From Myxocyprinus asiaticus (lineage: Eukaryota > Chordata > Actinopteri > Cypriniformes > Catostomidae), in assembly GCF_019703515.2 (NCBI RefSeq), contig NC_059358.1:49928594-49992593 (forward strand): a stretch of 64,000 bases of DNA, in the 5' to 3' direction. The notes under the pieces are model-generated. The model made no database searches. It was not told where the DNA came from and saw only the letters and a program-made list of their open reading frames with translations. A program made the position numbers and the translations under genes. Below, in pieces: positions 33,146 to 44,996 of this stretch. How positions within the stretch are numbered: the stretch's first letter is position 1; each line of letters opens with the position of its first letter.

Positions 33146-34125
33146 CGATTCGATTAGATATTTATTGATATGGGTATATTTCAGTTATGATGTCCCTTTT
33201 GCTTGCATATGAAAGACATTATTTTCCAGCAAATGCTGTTAATTATACAGGGGACCTTCTAACTTGGTACATTATGAAAATATTAATTTTAATAATTATA
33301 TTGTATTAGTTTTTCATCATTTTGGTCACATTTTAGCTTTAAAAAATGAACAAATCCATGTATTTCATCAATAAATATGATATTATATTGCATATATTAT
33401 ATTTTGTAATATGTTTATTGTTTACATGCATAATTTGTACCATTTACAAGTATATACATTGATTTGTTGAACACGTGCCAAAACCTGGTACTATCTCTTT
33501 AAGAAAACTGGATCAAACGTGTTTACCTTTTCATGTGGCACTACTGAGACATGGCTTCTGGTACCGTGGAAACCAGGAAGTAATAGCCTCTTCCACACAT
33601 ACAGCCTCTTCCAGGAAATTAACTGCATTTTTCAGGTTAGAGGTCATGTGTGAACACAACCTTTTTGAAAATACTGGTAAATTTAGTTCTGGCAATTTTG
33701 CCTTAGTGAGAAGTTGTATCATTACCTATAAATTTCCATACTGATGGTTTGTGTGTACAGCGCATGTGGTACATTTACCAGTAAAGGCAACCCAACAATT
33801 GTCCTGTAATTTACCTGGATGCATGTGTGAACGGGGCTAATGATGAGTGTGATTCTGAAGTTGCATTTTTCCTTTAAGATTACATTTTTACTTCACTGAT
33901 GGTTAGGTTTAGGTTATGGAATATGGTTAATAAAATATACATTCCTGTTTTTCATTCACTCACTTTACAACTCGCTTTTGACACCACTCTGTGGACATTT
34001 CACTCGGAGAACTGGAGCTTACATACATTCCATACATTCAATAACACTTAACAGGCAGTATTTTGAACTTGAGTAAATTATTTGGTCCTCACAAGTTACC
34101 CTATCACTGTCAATGTACATCACCC
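33146..34125. other. Unassigned AT-rich DNA, one possible MITE
   Basis: Within 33480-33835, GTGTGAACACAACC and GTGTGAACGGGG with a CACAC-rich left part suggest a small element of the TTCACAC-ended type. The 89-codon plus frame there has no domain. Confidence 0.3.
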
Positions 34126-34129
34126 CCAC

Positions 34130-34166
<37 letters not shown>

Positions 34167-34215
34167 ACACACACACACACATGCTGTGTATACTGCAATG
34201 TGTGTGTGTGTGTGC
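34126..34215. repeat. (CA)n then (TG)n microsatellites
   Basis: CA runs at about 34133-34181 and a TG run at 34200-34214, read directly. They could form a hairpin. Confidence 0.95.
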
Positions 34216-35065
34216 AGGTGCAGCTTTTGCTTTAAGAGTTTCAGAATACACAGAGAATTAATTAAAAAAATAAAAATAATTCTGGTTCATGGTGCAGTTA
34301 ATATGTTCATGGTGCTTGTTGTAATTTTCATCAGACTGTCATGTTGTGGAAAACACATGTGTTTACACTCAGAATCAGTGATCCTCAGCCCTCTAACACA
34401 ACATCAGCACAGATAAATACTTCCACTTCAATATTTATAATGGTATAAAAAAATAAAAAAATAAAAAAAAAACCCAGAAGATATTAGTTTGAAATAAGAT
34501 TGCCATTGATTCTTTGGCTGAGCTGCCCCATTTGATCCTCAATTTTCCTTTGGGTTCAACAACATCCAGAACATATAACCGAGAACATAAATCCAATTCC
34601 TTTATCCTGCGGACTCATGCTCACATGTCATCAGGGAGGGTCGCAGGTATTATATTAGTGTATTTTCTGTTAATCGGGGGCCGATCTTAGCCTAAAGGGT
34701 CCCCCGTGGCCGTAGATCTCTTCGCTCTAGATCGAGGTGTACATCAAGTAGTTTACAAAATGAAAGCAGCTGTGTTTCCCCGCATACTGTGGCTTCCTGA
34801 CATGGATCATTACTAGCCACTTCCTTTCCAGAGATGTTCACCCCTATCTTCAAGCCTCATATTAACAATTTCTGTTTTTTCAACTGGAAAGTATTTGCTT
34901 ATTGCAGAGTGTCAACTGCCTTTAGTTTTCTGATGGCTAGTAATTGGTGCTTTAGTGTATAATCATACTGTCTCTCTCTCTCATTCTAGTCTTGATCTCT
35001 CTCTCTCTCTCTCTCTCTCTCCCCCCCACCCCCCCATTGCAGTCTAATAAAATTACATTTATATG
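34216..35065. other. Unassigned DNA with one GC-rich block and a CT/C run
   Basis: The block at 34665-34770 contains CGGGGGCCGATC and GGGTCCCCCG (a possible short hairpin) and two overlapping AGATC palindromes. It does not resemble the repeats around it. A CT run followed by C runs lies at about 34972-35035. No coding motif. Confidence 0.4.
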
Positions 35066-35260
35066 TGTCATTTGACACAGGTGTATGCAAAACAAACCAA
35101 AACACTTCTCTTTGAAATATAACAAAGTTCATTTATGCAGTAATATCAATTAATAATCAATACAATGCAGTCAATAAACTTCCAAATTATAACTACAAAC
35201 TAAACAGTGACATGACTAGATATGGTAACCAAAATAAGCCTATAACACATGAGAGGAAGG

Positions 35261-35295
<35 letters not shown>

Positions 35296-36574
35296 GGTGT
35301 GATGCGCACAAAATGGCGGACGTGACCCTCATGGAGAGTACGTCACGCGAGATTTCCGGCCAGAGAATATGGCCGTCAATGTGGGCGGAGAGAAGCCGGC
35401 TAATGGCGTCTGCCCATTTACCGCGTGTCTCCAATTGTACGATAACTTAGGAACAAAGCTGAGCTTTATCACGAAGTTATCTAAAAGTGTGTGCAAGAAT
35501 GTTTGTGAGGGATTGTGTGTGGTTAGTACGAGACAGAGAGAATGAAGTGGCGGCACCAAAGCCGGTCGTGGGAGAGAAAGCAGCTGTTAGTTTATCACTC
35601 AGAGACGCGGTGGACGGCTCGTAAACCGTCCTGTGGTCTTTGATTCTTTAATGGATAAACTCAGTGTGCCGGTCTCACCAGCGATGGCGGAAATACACAA
35701 CAGTCCAATGTGATTGGACTACAATACAGCAGATCTCATTTGTGATAACAGTACATTACAGTAATTCCTTGAGTATTATTAGAAGCAATGAGTGGACTCG
35801 GCAGTCCGTAAACTGTACAAGCAATAACCTTGATACAAAAGAATAACACACTATAATATTCTGTCTCTGCCCAGACATAAACCTCTTACTTGAATCGTAT
35901 GAGGACGCAGACGAATGTGTGTTCATCTGTCCTTTAACTCCGACTCGGTTCCTCGAGGCTCGGGTGATGACGGGAGGCCATTTCCTCGCTCTGTCGGCGG
36001 GCGGTACGGTTGCTGATTCTCGGCGGCCTGGCGGAGAAATCAGCGACATCGACTTGATTGAAGAGGGAAGAGAAATCTTTTTTTCACTTATGCAGGCAAA
36101 CAGATGAAGATGCGGATTGCTCGGCAATCTCCTTCGGATCCGTAAGAGTGTTCGGTGGAACACAGTGTAATCTTAACTCGTCCAGTGAGATGGAGATTGT
36201 ATGGCCACAGTTTCAAGTCATACGTTACTTCCTTGTGCCACGAGGCTACACCTGAGAGCAGCGATGAGCTGCGTCTACACACGGCGAGCAAAGTTGCTGG
36301 AAGCAAAGCCCGGAAGGGTCTCAGAGTTATTTCTACTCCTGATGATGTCATGGTTGAGGGCCGTTCTGTTGTGTGCCTCATCCAATATGAGTTGAGAGTT
36401 CGATCCTTTAGTGAGCAAGGCTTCATGGGATTTGTAGTCTGTTTTGGACTCCCTTTGTTTGATTTTGTCACGGTTTTTATCAGTAAAATGTATGACTTTG
36501 TGTGGGCCTCAGTCAGGTTTTACGACTGTGTTAGGCCTGCCTTTGTCTTCTATCTGAATACATGAGGCCCAACA
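35066..36574 (-). mobile_element. Element X copy 4 (truncated)
   Basis: Reading the minus strand from 36574, it starts TGTTGGGCCTCATGTATTCA like the other copies and has the full ACTACAAATCCCATGAAGCC motif (complement of 36419-36438). It ends near 35066 inside the region corresponding to 'GTTTTGCATACGCCTGTGTC', so the AT-rich last 600 bp are missing. A CA/TG run is at 35266-35293. The 5' flank cannot be paired with a duplication because the other end is lost. Confidence 0.8.
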
Positions 36575-37206
36575 ACTGTATGTGCTGCATTGAACAGAAG
36601 AAAAGCACACAGGGGTGTGTGACCACAGGTAATCGTATTATTGTGAGTGTAATATATGTTTTCTACAATAATTACTGAACCAAAACAGAGCAGAGCAGAT
36701 CACTTCCTGTTCCTGTTCCTGTTGCTGCCGGCACGCTGCATGAGTGTTTGTAGCTTGATAGCCTGCTTAGCATTGCTTATTATTATTCTTATACATTTAT
36801 CATTTTATCCTCTGCCATTTTACCGCAAATTTCGTGTTTTTCCTTTTTTCTACTGTTTCAACTACGTGTATTTTACAGCGTGCACCCATTTTCTCTCTTT
36901 ATTTCTTTTATTTTTTCCCCCGTGCTTGTCTACATCTCACATCTTGACTGCGTGGATTCGTTTTCTCCACTGTGTTTTACACGGATTATTGCATCAATCT
37001 CAAACCACTACTGATCAGGAACCACATCGATCTCAAACCCTCGCTGCTCAAGAACAACTATAACAATGACAACAAACAATTGCGGTAAGTCATAGAATCC
37101 TCTCATGATATTTCTTCCTGCATTGCATGGCACATGTGATAAATGTAAGGAATTAGTCACATTAGCTGATGGAGAAGGTTAATGAGTTAGAGACATACAT
37201 CCGAAC

Positions 37207-37870
37207 GCTTTCACACTGGCAGTTTAGTCCAAAACAGAGCACGGTTCGCATTAAAAGTTGGAAATGTGAAAGCTGTTTTGCGGACCGGGGAGCGGACCCG
37301 AGACTACCTGTAGGAGGTGGTCTGAGTTCGGTTGCACTGGAACTGTGGCGTGGTTCGTATGAGTGAGAAAGCAACCTGTACTCGGGTCCGCACTTGTTCA
37401 GGAAGTAAAATGACTTGCGCACGTGTTTTTGCCAATTTAAGCATGATGACATCACCAATTCCAAAAAAAAAAAAAAAACACACAGAAAAGGTGAGGTGCC
37501 TTTTATATACTGTATGTGAGTGTGTGAGCGTGCAACCAGCTATATCCTCAAAAAAGATAGTTTGTGACTGAGCATCAGATATAGTCTCCTTCCCCTAGAC
37601 ACGTACAACTGCTGAATTACAGCATGCAAAGCACAGAGGTGCAAGTGTCGTTTACTCTTGTGTGCATAAAGACACAAAATTAATAACAAACACACAAATA
37701 TAGCGACCTGCGTTGTGCTTTCCATCATGTACACGTTTGTGATGGCGCAAGTTGTGACAGAAAAGCACTGGGGTTCGACAGTATCATACATGAGTCTGAA
37801 ACCAGACCAATGCTGTGGGGGGCGATCGCGCTTGGATTCAGACTGCAGCAAACGTGCCCAGTGTGAAAAC
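37207..37870. mobile_element. MITE V with GCTTTCACACTGG inverted ends
   Basis: The left end is GCTTTCACACTGGCAGTTT; the right end reversed is GTTTTCACACTGGGCACGTT. A truncated relative starts at 51323 (GCTTTCACACTGTTAGTTT). It contains an A run at 37462-37477. Such TTTCACAC-ended elements are common in fish and are non-coding. Confidence 0.7.
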
Positions 37871-38437
37871 CAACAAATTCTTTTGAACTAATAATGCTTA
37901 ATGTGACACCGTCAGATATAAATAAAAAAAAATATCTGTCGTCTTTTGCCCTTGCTACAGTATATAGATCACCTGGGACGTACTCAGATTTCCTTGGTGA
38001 ATTTGCACATTTTCTATCAGATCTTATAGTTACTGTAGATAGAGCTTTAATTGTTGGTGAATTTAACATTCACATATATAACGGAAATTACACATTGGGA
38101 TTAGCATTTATTGATATTCTCAACTCTCTTGGAGTCAGACAAAATGTGACAGAACCAAATCATCGCCATAATCATATACTAGATTTAATGCTGTCATTTG
38201 AAGTTGATACTATTGAAATTCTGCCGCAGAATGATGACATCTCAGATCATTACCTTGTCTCTTGTTTACTGCGATCAGCTAATGTCACTCAATCTACCCC
38301 ACACTATCGTTCAGGTAGAAGTATTCTTTCAACCACTAAAGATAGCTTCACTAATTAATTCCAGAATTGTCTCATATATTCAGTAAGCCAAAAAGTCCAG
38401 AAGAACTAGATGTAATAACAGAAAATATAAATACAGT
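37871..38437 (+). pseudogene. L2-C endonuclease fragment
   Basis: The plus frame reads NVTPSDINKKKYLSSFALAT, YSDFLGEFAHFLSDLIVTVD, ALIVGEFNIHI (GDFN changed to GEFN), LGVRQNVTEPNHRHNHILDL, ILPQNDDISDHYLVSCLLRS (SDH box kept) and YRSGRSILSTTKDSFTN. It nearly matches the L2-D endonuclease at 52550-53119. The loss of the GDFN aspartate and the stop near 38358 indicate decay. Confidence 0.88.
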
Positions 38438-39132
38438 TGTAGGGCTTTACTGGTTGTTTAGATCAGTGTTACTATCGGAAATAATTAATAATTAATATTT
38501 TAATTATTTAATTGGATCTAACTCATATGGAGCTCCAGTAAATGTAGTGTGCTATGTTTAGGAGCAAGTTTGGTTATTAGCAATAATTATTAAAATCAAT
38601 AGAACATTGATGAGAATCAATGTTAGCTTTTTTTTTTTTTTAATCCTTTAAATCAACAATTATCAAAGATAATCGTTAATTGTTAACATCGATGAAACTT
38701 ATTGATCATTCAAATTCAATCATCAAAGATAATTATCAATTATCAAAAATCAATAGAATATTAATAAGGATTAACATTGACGGGGCACCACCCTGAAATC
38801 AGGGACTAATAGCCAAATAGTAAAACAGTCTCAATATTAGATTGTTTTCTTAGGAAAATCGACATCCGAAGAATATCGATTTTCGGGAAAAAAAACAATG
38901 AATGAAGGTTTGAATCCGAGCACTGACATCCCGTCAGCATGACACAGGCGTATGCAAAACAAACCAAAACACTTCTCTTTGTAATATAAACAAAGTTTAT
39001 TTATGCAGTAATATCAATTAATAATTAATACAATGCAGTCAATAAACTTCCTACTTACAACTACAAACTAATCAGTGATATGATTAGATATGGAAATAAA
39101 AATAATCCTATAACACATAAGGTGTGTGTGTG

Positions 39133-39165
<33 letters not shown>

Positions 39166-39168
39166 TTA

Positions 39169-39208
<40 letters not shown>

Positions 39209-40230
39209 TAAGTGACAGCCCTAAAGCTGATTTTGCGATCGTGGGAGAGAAAGCAGCTGTGTTCATCACTCAGAGACGTGGTTTTACGAGCGGGGCTCGT
39301 AAAAGTCCTGCGTTATTTGGCTCTTTAATGGATGAACTCAGTTTCTGTCTCACCCGCGATGGCGAAATTGCACAATCCAATTTGGTTGGACCACAACACA
39401 GCAAAACAAATTTGTGATAATTAATACCCTGAATATTAATAATGAGTGGACATGGCGATCCGTAAACTGTACAAGCAAAAACCTTGAAACACAAGAATAA
39501 CACACTATAATATTCTATCTCTGCCCAGACGTAAACCTCTTACTTGTATCGCATGAGGTCCTTTAACTTTGACCCGGTTCCTTGAGGCTTATGTGATGAT
39601 GGGAGGCCGTTTCCTCGCTCTGTCGGCGGGCGGTATGGCTGTTGATTGTCAGCGGGCAGTACGGCTGTTGATTCTCAGTGGGCTGGCGGAGAACTCAGAA
39701 ATGTCGACTTGATTGAAGATGGAAGAGAAATCTTTTCACTTCTGTAGGCAAACGGATGAAGATGCGAATTGCTCGGCGGTCTCCTTCGGATCCGTTAGAG
39801 TGTTTGGTTGAACACAGAGTAATCTCAACTCGTCCAGCGAGATGGAGATTGTATGGCTACAGTTTCAAGTCGGACATTACTTCCTTGTGCCACGAGGTTG
39901 CACCGGAGAGCAGCAAAAAAAGCTACGTCTATATTCGGTGAACGAAGTCGCTGGAAGTGAAATCTTTAAGCATTTCAGAATTATTTCAACTCCTGATGAT
40001 GTCATGTTCGAGGGATGTTCTGTTGTGTGCCTCATCCAATAGGAGTCGAGAGTTCGATCCTCCAGTGAGCAAGGCTTCATGGATTTGTAGTCTGTTTTGG
40101 ACTCCCTTTGTTTGATTTTGGCGCGATTTTTATCAGTAAAATTTACGACTTGGAAGGTGGGGGCTTGAGTTATGTTTTTATGACTGTTAGGCCTGCCTTT
40201 GTCTTCTATCTGAATACATGAGGCCCAACA
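38438..40230 (-). mobile_element. Element X copy 3 (full length, reversed)
   Basis: In plus orientation it runs TGTAGGGCTTTACTGG ... CATGAGGCCCAACA. The 4 bp CAGT lies on both sides (38434-38437 and 40231-40234), and the uninterrupted L2 sequence at about 53120 contains CAGT once, so the insertion and its duplication are documented inside the window. AG and TG runs lie at 39126-39203. Length is 1793 bp. Confidence 0.88.
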
Positions 40231-40234
40231 CAGT

Positions 40235-41561
40235 CATCTCTAGCACTCTTGATAGTGTCGCCCCCCTTCAATAAAGAAAATTAAAGAAAAAAGCCCCGCA
40301 CCAAGGTACAATGATCACACTCATGCTCTCAATAGAACTGCTCGGAAAATGAAGCGCAAGTGAAAGAATACAAAATTAGAGGTATTTCGCTGTGCATGGA
40401 AGGATAGTGTTTGTAGCTACAGACAGGCACTAAAAGCTGCCAGGTCAGCATATTATAGCAAACTCACAGAAAATAACCACAACAATCCTAGGTGTTTATT
40501 CAGTACTGTGGCTAAATTGGTTAGGAATAAAGAATCGCCTGAACCAGATATTCCATCGCAGCACAATAGTAATGACTTCATGAATTTCTTTACTGATGAA
40601 ATTGAAATAATCAGAAATAAAATTGGAATTATGCAATCAACTGTCACAGCACCTCAGAAAACAGTGTCTCATAATTTTCCTTATGAGCAGCTTTAATCCT
40701 TCGCTGTCATAGATCATGAAGAGCTAACAAAACTAAAAAAAGCCACAACATGTATGTTAGATCCAATAACAACTAAGCTCTTAAAAGAGGTATTCCCTGT
40801 AATCTTAGAACCTCTTCTTAATATTATTAACTCCTTGCTATCCTTAGGACTTGTCCCAAGAAACTTTAAAATGGCAGTTATCAAACCGCTTATTAAGAAG
40901 CCACAGCTTATGCCTGGAGAATTGGCGAATTAAAGACTGATACTGATAAATACTGAATCTACCATTTATGTCGAAAATACTAGAAAAGGTTGTGTCCTCC
41001 CAACTATGTTCATTTATACAGAGAAATGGCATATATGAACAATTTCAGTCAGGATTTAGGCCCCATCACAGTACAGAGACTGTACTTATCAGAGTTACAA
41101 ATGACTTGCTCTTATCTCATCGCTGCTGCATTTCTCTTCTAGTGCTTTTACATCTCAGTGCTGCCTTTGACACGATAGATTATGACATTCTCTTGAATAA
41201 GCTGGAGAATTATGTTGGCATTAGTGGGCTTGCCTATTTATCAGACCGCTACCACTTTGTATGTGTAAACGAGGAATTGTCAAATCAAACAAAAGTTAAG
41301 TATAGAATGCCACAGGGATCAGTTCTAGGGCCTCTGCTTTCTCCTTATATTATCAGGAATGATGGAATAAGTTTCCACTGTTATGCAGACGATACCCAAC
41401 TTTATATTTCTTCTAAACCCATCGAAAATTCACAATTCTCCAAATTAGCAGAGTGTATCAATGAAATCAAAGATTGTATGGCCAGAAATTTCCTTCTACT
41501 CAATTCCGACAAAACAGAGGTACTAATTATTGGACCTAAACCTCTAAAAATAAGCTGCTAA
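40235..41561 (+). pseudogene. L2-C reverse transcriptase with a changed motif A
   Basis: A degenerate linker (40235-40960, many stops, including a frame with FFTDEIEIIRNKIG) precedes a good frame at 40968-41561: SKILEKVVSSQLCSFIQRNG, FQSGFRPHHSTETVLIRVTN, LVLLHLSAAFDTIDYDILLN (motif A, LDLSAAFD changed to LHLSAAFD), KYRMPQGSVLGPLLSPYI, FHCYADDTQLYISS (motif C intact) and LLNSDKTEVLIIGPKPLK. Replacement of the motif A aspartate by histidine should prevent catalysis. About 12 residues are missing between GISGLAYL and the next block. Confidence 0.88.
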
Positions 41562-41600
41562 AATATAATTTGACTCTCGATGGATGTACTGTTGTCATCT

Positions 41601-42750
41601 TATACAGCAAAGAACTTAGGTGTTATATTTTATCAATCTGTCCTTTGAAAATCAAATTTCCAGTGTTTGTAGAACAGCATTCTTCCACCTCTGAAATATG
41701 GCTAAGTTACAACACATGCTCTCTGTTGCTAATGCCACAGTCATCTGGTTATGAAACAGTGTGTATTGTGAAAAACGAGGGTGACCAGAAGTCCTAATAA
41801 AACCGTGACAGTCCTGATTTTACCCAATTTTTCTCCTGAAGGAGTCACAGCCTTTTGTCCTGATAATCAGTTTTAGCTTAAATTTTATGAAACTTATATT
41901 ACTGTGCTTTCTGCTTTTTCATACATGAGAAAGTAGCGGCTAATAACAAGAGAATTGTTTATTCCTGTGGTATCAGAATCAGCTGAATTTTCTCCACTGT
42001 GCTAAACTTTCCACCGCACTGCCTCCTCCCATCTCTGCTGCTGCTTCTGTCCATCTGTCAGCCCATAAGAAAAGTCTCCTAACCCACTAGAAGCCAAAAA
42101 CCAGGGAAGAATGGATGATAATCATGTCATCCAGCACATCTCAAGTTAATCAAATAGCAAAAAAGAAAAAAACTTATATACATCATCTGACATATCGTCA
42201 CTAATATCGCACTCCTGTCTCAATGAGCCATGTGATGTCATATGTTTATAATTCAGATAGGATTAGTTTTATATGGGGAGGATTGTGTAATAATTACAAG
42301 AGCTTCGTTTGATTTTAATCCTGTGTAGATCAGTCATATCAGTAATTTTTCATAAGTGTCTTTTATGTTGTGAGTGAGTCATTCATTCATTGACCTGATT
42401 CTTTAAAAACACAGAATCGCTCACCACCAAAACAATGTAAGTGAACATGAGCGATTTGTTCACTTAAAAGATTTGCTTAAAATCAGAATGTTGACAGCAG
42501 TGAAGAGAGCAAGTTATTCTTGATGCTTTGGCTTCTTTTGAAACTATTTTCACTGGCGGAGAAGAAATGCACAAACTAACTGGGGTATTTTTGTTTAAAA
42601 TCTTTGTCTGTGATTCCCTGCAGCACTGCTTAAATCACAGCTGTACTGATATATGGCACAACAGTACTCCTGCTCATGTGATATTGTTTAATAATGGATG
42701 TTTGAAATGTCACTGTGGCGGAACGACACGTCCCTACCTCTCATCACTGT
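41601..42750. other. L2-C remains, then unassigned DNA
   Basis: The first 200 bp still echo L2 C-terminal sequence (AKNLGVIFYQSVL, FFHLRNMAKL in mixed frames). At about 41780, GAGGGTGACCAGAAGTCCT resembles the TAGGGTGACC ends of the element at 61171. No gene is visible further right. Confidence 0.4.
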
Positions 42751-42754
42751 AGCA

Positions 42755-43100
42755 CTGCCTCTTAGGGCTATCCTTCAACCAGGCTCACAACAAGAGTGGA
42801 CAGGAGAAGAGAAGAGGTACATAGTTAATAAGCCTCGTTTGGGCAGTGGGGGAACGAGGCACACCTGATGTGTGTTTAGCCTTGTCCCTGCTGCCATATA
42901 AACATTATTCTTCTCGGAAAGCCAGCATCTATCTCCGTTTGTGCACACACTGGTGTCCTTCACATGTCCAGGAACGGAGCATGCCGTGTCCTGTGCAAAT
43001 TAAATGCATTGCCGGGGATTGGATCACGCATCACAGCTGCCAGGCCATGATGCTGGGCCACTTTTCCCCTCAAGCGACAAGGGCCCAGGGAAGCCATACA
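42755..43100. promoter_or_regulatory. Candidate conserved noncoding island next to a Tc1-like element
   Basis: Non-repetitive, moderately GC-rich sequence with TGCAAATTAAATGCATT (42993), CACAGCTGCCAGG (43032) and paired GGCCATGATGCTGGGCC words. The plus frame at 42846-43154 has no domain and runs into the Tc1 end. Regulatory function is an inference from composition. Confidence 0.22.
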
Positions 43101-43101
43101 T

Positions 43102-44524
43102 ATATAAACTCAGCAAAAAAAGAAAGGTCCCTTTTTCAGGACACCGTATTTTAAAGATAATTTGGTAAAAATCCAAATAACTTTACAGATCTTTATTGTA
43201 AATGGTTTAAACAATGTTTTCCATGCTTGTTCAATGAACCATAAACAATTAATGAACATGCACCTGTGGAACGGTCATTAAGACACTAACAGCTTACAGA
43301 CAGTAGGCAATTAAGGTCACAGTAATAAAAACTTAGGACACTAAGGAGACCTTTCTACTGACTCTGAAAAACACCAAAAGAAAGATGCCCAGTGTCCCTG
43401 CTCATCTGCGTGAATGTACCTTAGGCATGCTGCATGGAGGCATGAGGACTGCAGATGTGGCCAGGGCAATAAACTGCAATGTCCGTAATGTGAGACACCT
43501 AAGGCAGTGCTACATGGAGACTGGAAGGACAGATGATCATCGTCACAGTGGCAGACCACGTGTAACAACACCTGCACAGGATCGGTACATCCGAATATCA
43601 CACCTGTGGGACATGTACAGGATTGCAACAACAACTGCCCGAGTTACACCAGGAATGCCCAATCCCTCCATCAGTGCTCAGACTGTCCGCAATAGGCTGA
43701 GAGAGGCTGGACTGAGGGCTTGTAGGCCTGTTGTAAGGTAGGTCCTTACCAGACATCACCTGCAACTATGTTACCTATGGGCACAAACCCACCTTCGCTG
43801 GACCAAACAGGACTGGCAAAAAGTGCTCTTCACTGATGAGTTGCGGTTTTGATGGTCGGACCCACGTTTCTCGTCGAAGGAATGAGCGTTACACCGAGGC
43901 CTGTACTCTGGAGCGGGATTGATTTGGAGGTGGAGTGTCTGTCCTGGTCTGGGGTGGTGTGTCACAGCATCATCGGACTGAGCTCGTTGTCATTGCAGGC
44001 AATCTCAACACTGTGCGTTACAGGGAAGACATCCTCCTCCCTCAAGTGGTACCCTACCTGCAGGCTCATCCTGACATGACCCTCCAGCATGACAATGCCA
44101 CCAGCCATACTGCTCGTTCTGTGCGTGATTTTCTGCAAGACAGGAATGTCAGTGTTCTGCCATGGCCAGAGCCCGGATCTCAATCCCATTGAGCACATCT
44201 GGGACCTGTTAGATCGGAGGGTAAGGGCTAGGGCCATTCCCCCCAGAAATGTCTTGGTGGAAGAGTGGGGTAACATCTCACAGCAAGAACTGGAAAATCT
44301 GGTGCAGTCCATGAGGAGGAGATGCACTGCAGTACATTATGCAGCTGGTGGCCACACCAGATACTGACTGTTACTTTTGATTTTGACCCCCCCGTCTGTG
44401 AAACTTGTTCAGTTTATGTCTTAGTTGTTGAATCTTTTTATGTTCATACAAATATTTACAAATGTTAAGTTTGATGAAAATAAAAGCAGTTGAAAGTGAG
44501 AGGATGTTTCTTTTTTTTGCTGAG

Positions 44525-44530
<6 letters not shown>
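43102..44530 (+). mobile_element. Tc1-like transposon A, complete ends, dead transposase
   Basis: The left end reads TAAACTCAGCAAAAAAAGAA and the right end reversed TAACTCAGCAAAAAAAAGAA. TA-rich DNA flanks both sides, in keeping with TA insertion by Tc1/mariner elements. The element is about 1.4 kb, the usual size, and encloses one transposase gene. Confidence 0.9.
43385..44367 (+). pseudogene. Tc1-like transposase with frameshifts
   Basis: Cut-and-paste DDE transposase. The first frame (43385-43741) has the paired helix-turn-helix DNA-binding part: MPSVPAHLRECTLGMLHGGM, TADVARAINCNVRNVRHLRQ, SGRPRVTTPAQDRYIRISHL and SAQTVRNRLREAGLRACRPV. It stops at 43741. The catalytic part follows in other frames: VLFTDE near 43828 (first D), VLVWGGVSQHHRTELVVIAG, TLQHDNATSHTARSVRDFLQ (second D) and PDLNPIEHIWDLLDRRVRAR (the E). 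A short deletion near 43850 removed part of the linker. All three catalytic residues are present but not in one frame. Confidence 0.92.
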
Positions 44531-44575
<45 letters not shown>

Positions 44576-44605
44576 TACACACACACAAAAACACACACAC
44601 ACACA
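44525..44605. repeat. (AT)n and (CA)n microsatellite between the two Tc1-like elements
   Basis: AT runs with one GTAT interruption followed by CACACA runs, read directly. Long YIYIYI frames here are artefacts of this repeat. Confidence 0.95.
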
Positions 44606-44996
44606 CTGGTGTCCTAACGTTTGGAATAATGTACAGATTTAGCTGTTTCAGAAGGAATTTGGTACTTTAATTCACCAAAGTCTCATTCAACTTATCACAA
44701 AGTATAGTCAGGACATTACTGATGTAAAAAAACAGCACCATCACTATTTGAAAAAAGTAATTTTTGATCAAATCTAGACAGGCCCCATTTCCAGCAGCCA
44801 TCACTCCAACACCTTATCCTTGAGTAATCAAGCTAAATTGCTAATTTGGTACTAGAAAATCACTTGTTATTATATCAAACACAGCTGAAAGCTATTTGGT
44901 TAGTTAAATGAAGCTTAACATTGTCTTTGTGTTTGTTTTTGAGTTGCCACAGTATGCAATAGACTGGCATGTCTTAAGGTCAATATTAGGTCAAAA

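Larger units (their letters stand above)
36690..41600 (+). mobile_element. L2-type LINE copy C, split by MITE V and element X copy 3
   Basis: The plus strand has a 5' UTR (36690-37206) closely related to that of L2-D (51500-52150), endonuclease sequence at 37871-38437, and polymerase sequence at 40231-41561. MITE V sits at 37207-37870, and the L2 sequence that should lie there (about 390 bp in L2-D, including the esterase-like ORF1 end) is gone. X copy 3 sits between TACAGT and CAGTCATCTCTAGC, positions that are contiguous in L2-D at about 53120. Confidence 0.85.

Noticed and set aside
34126..34215. CA/TG hairpin as a functional structure
   Set aside because: Ordinary adjacent microsatellites explain it.
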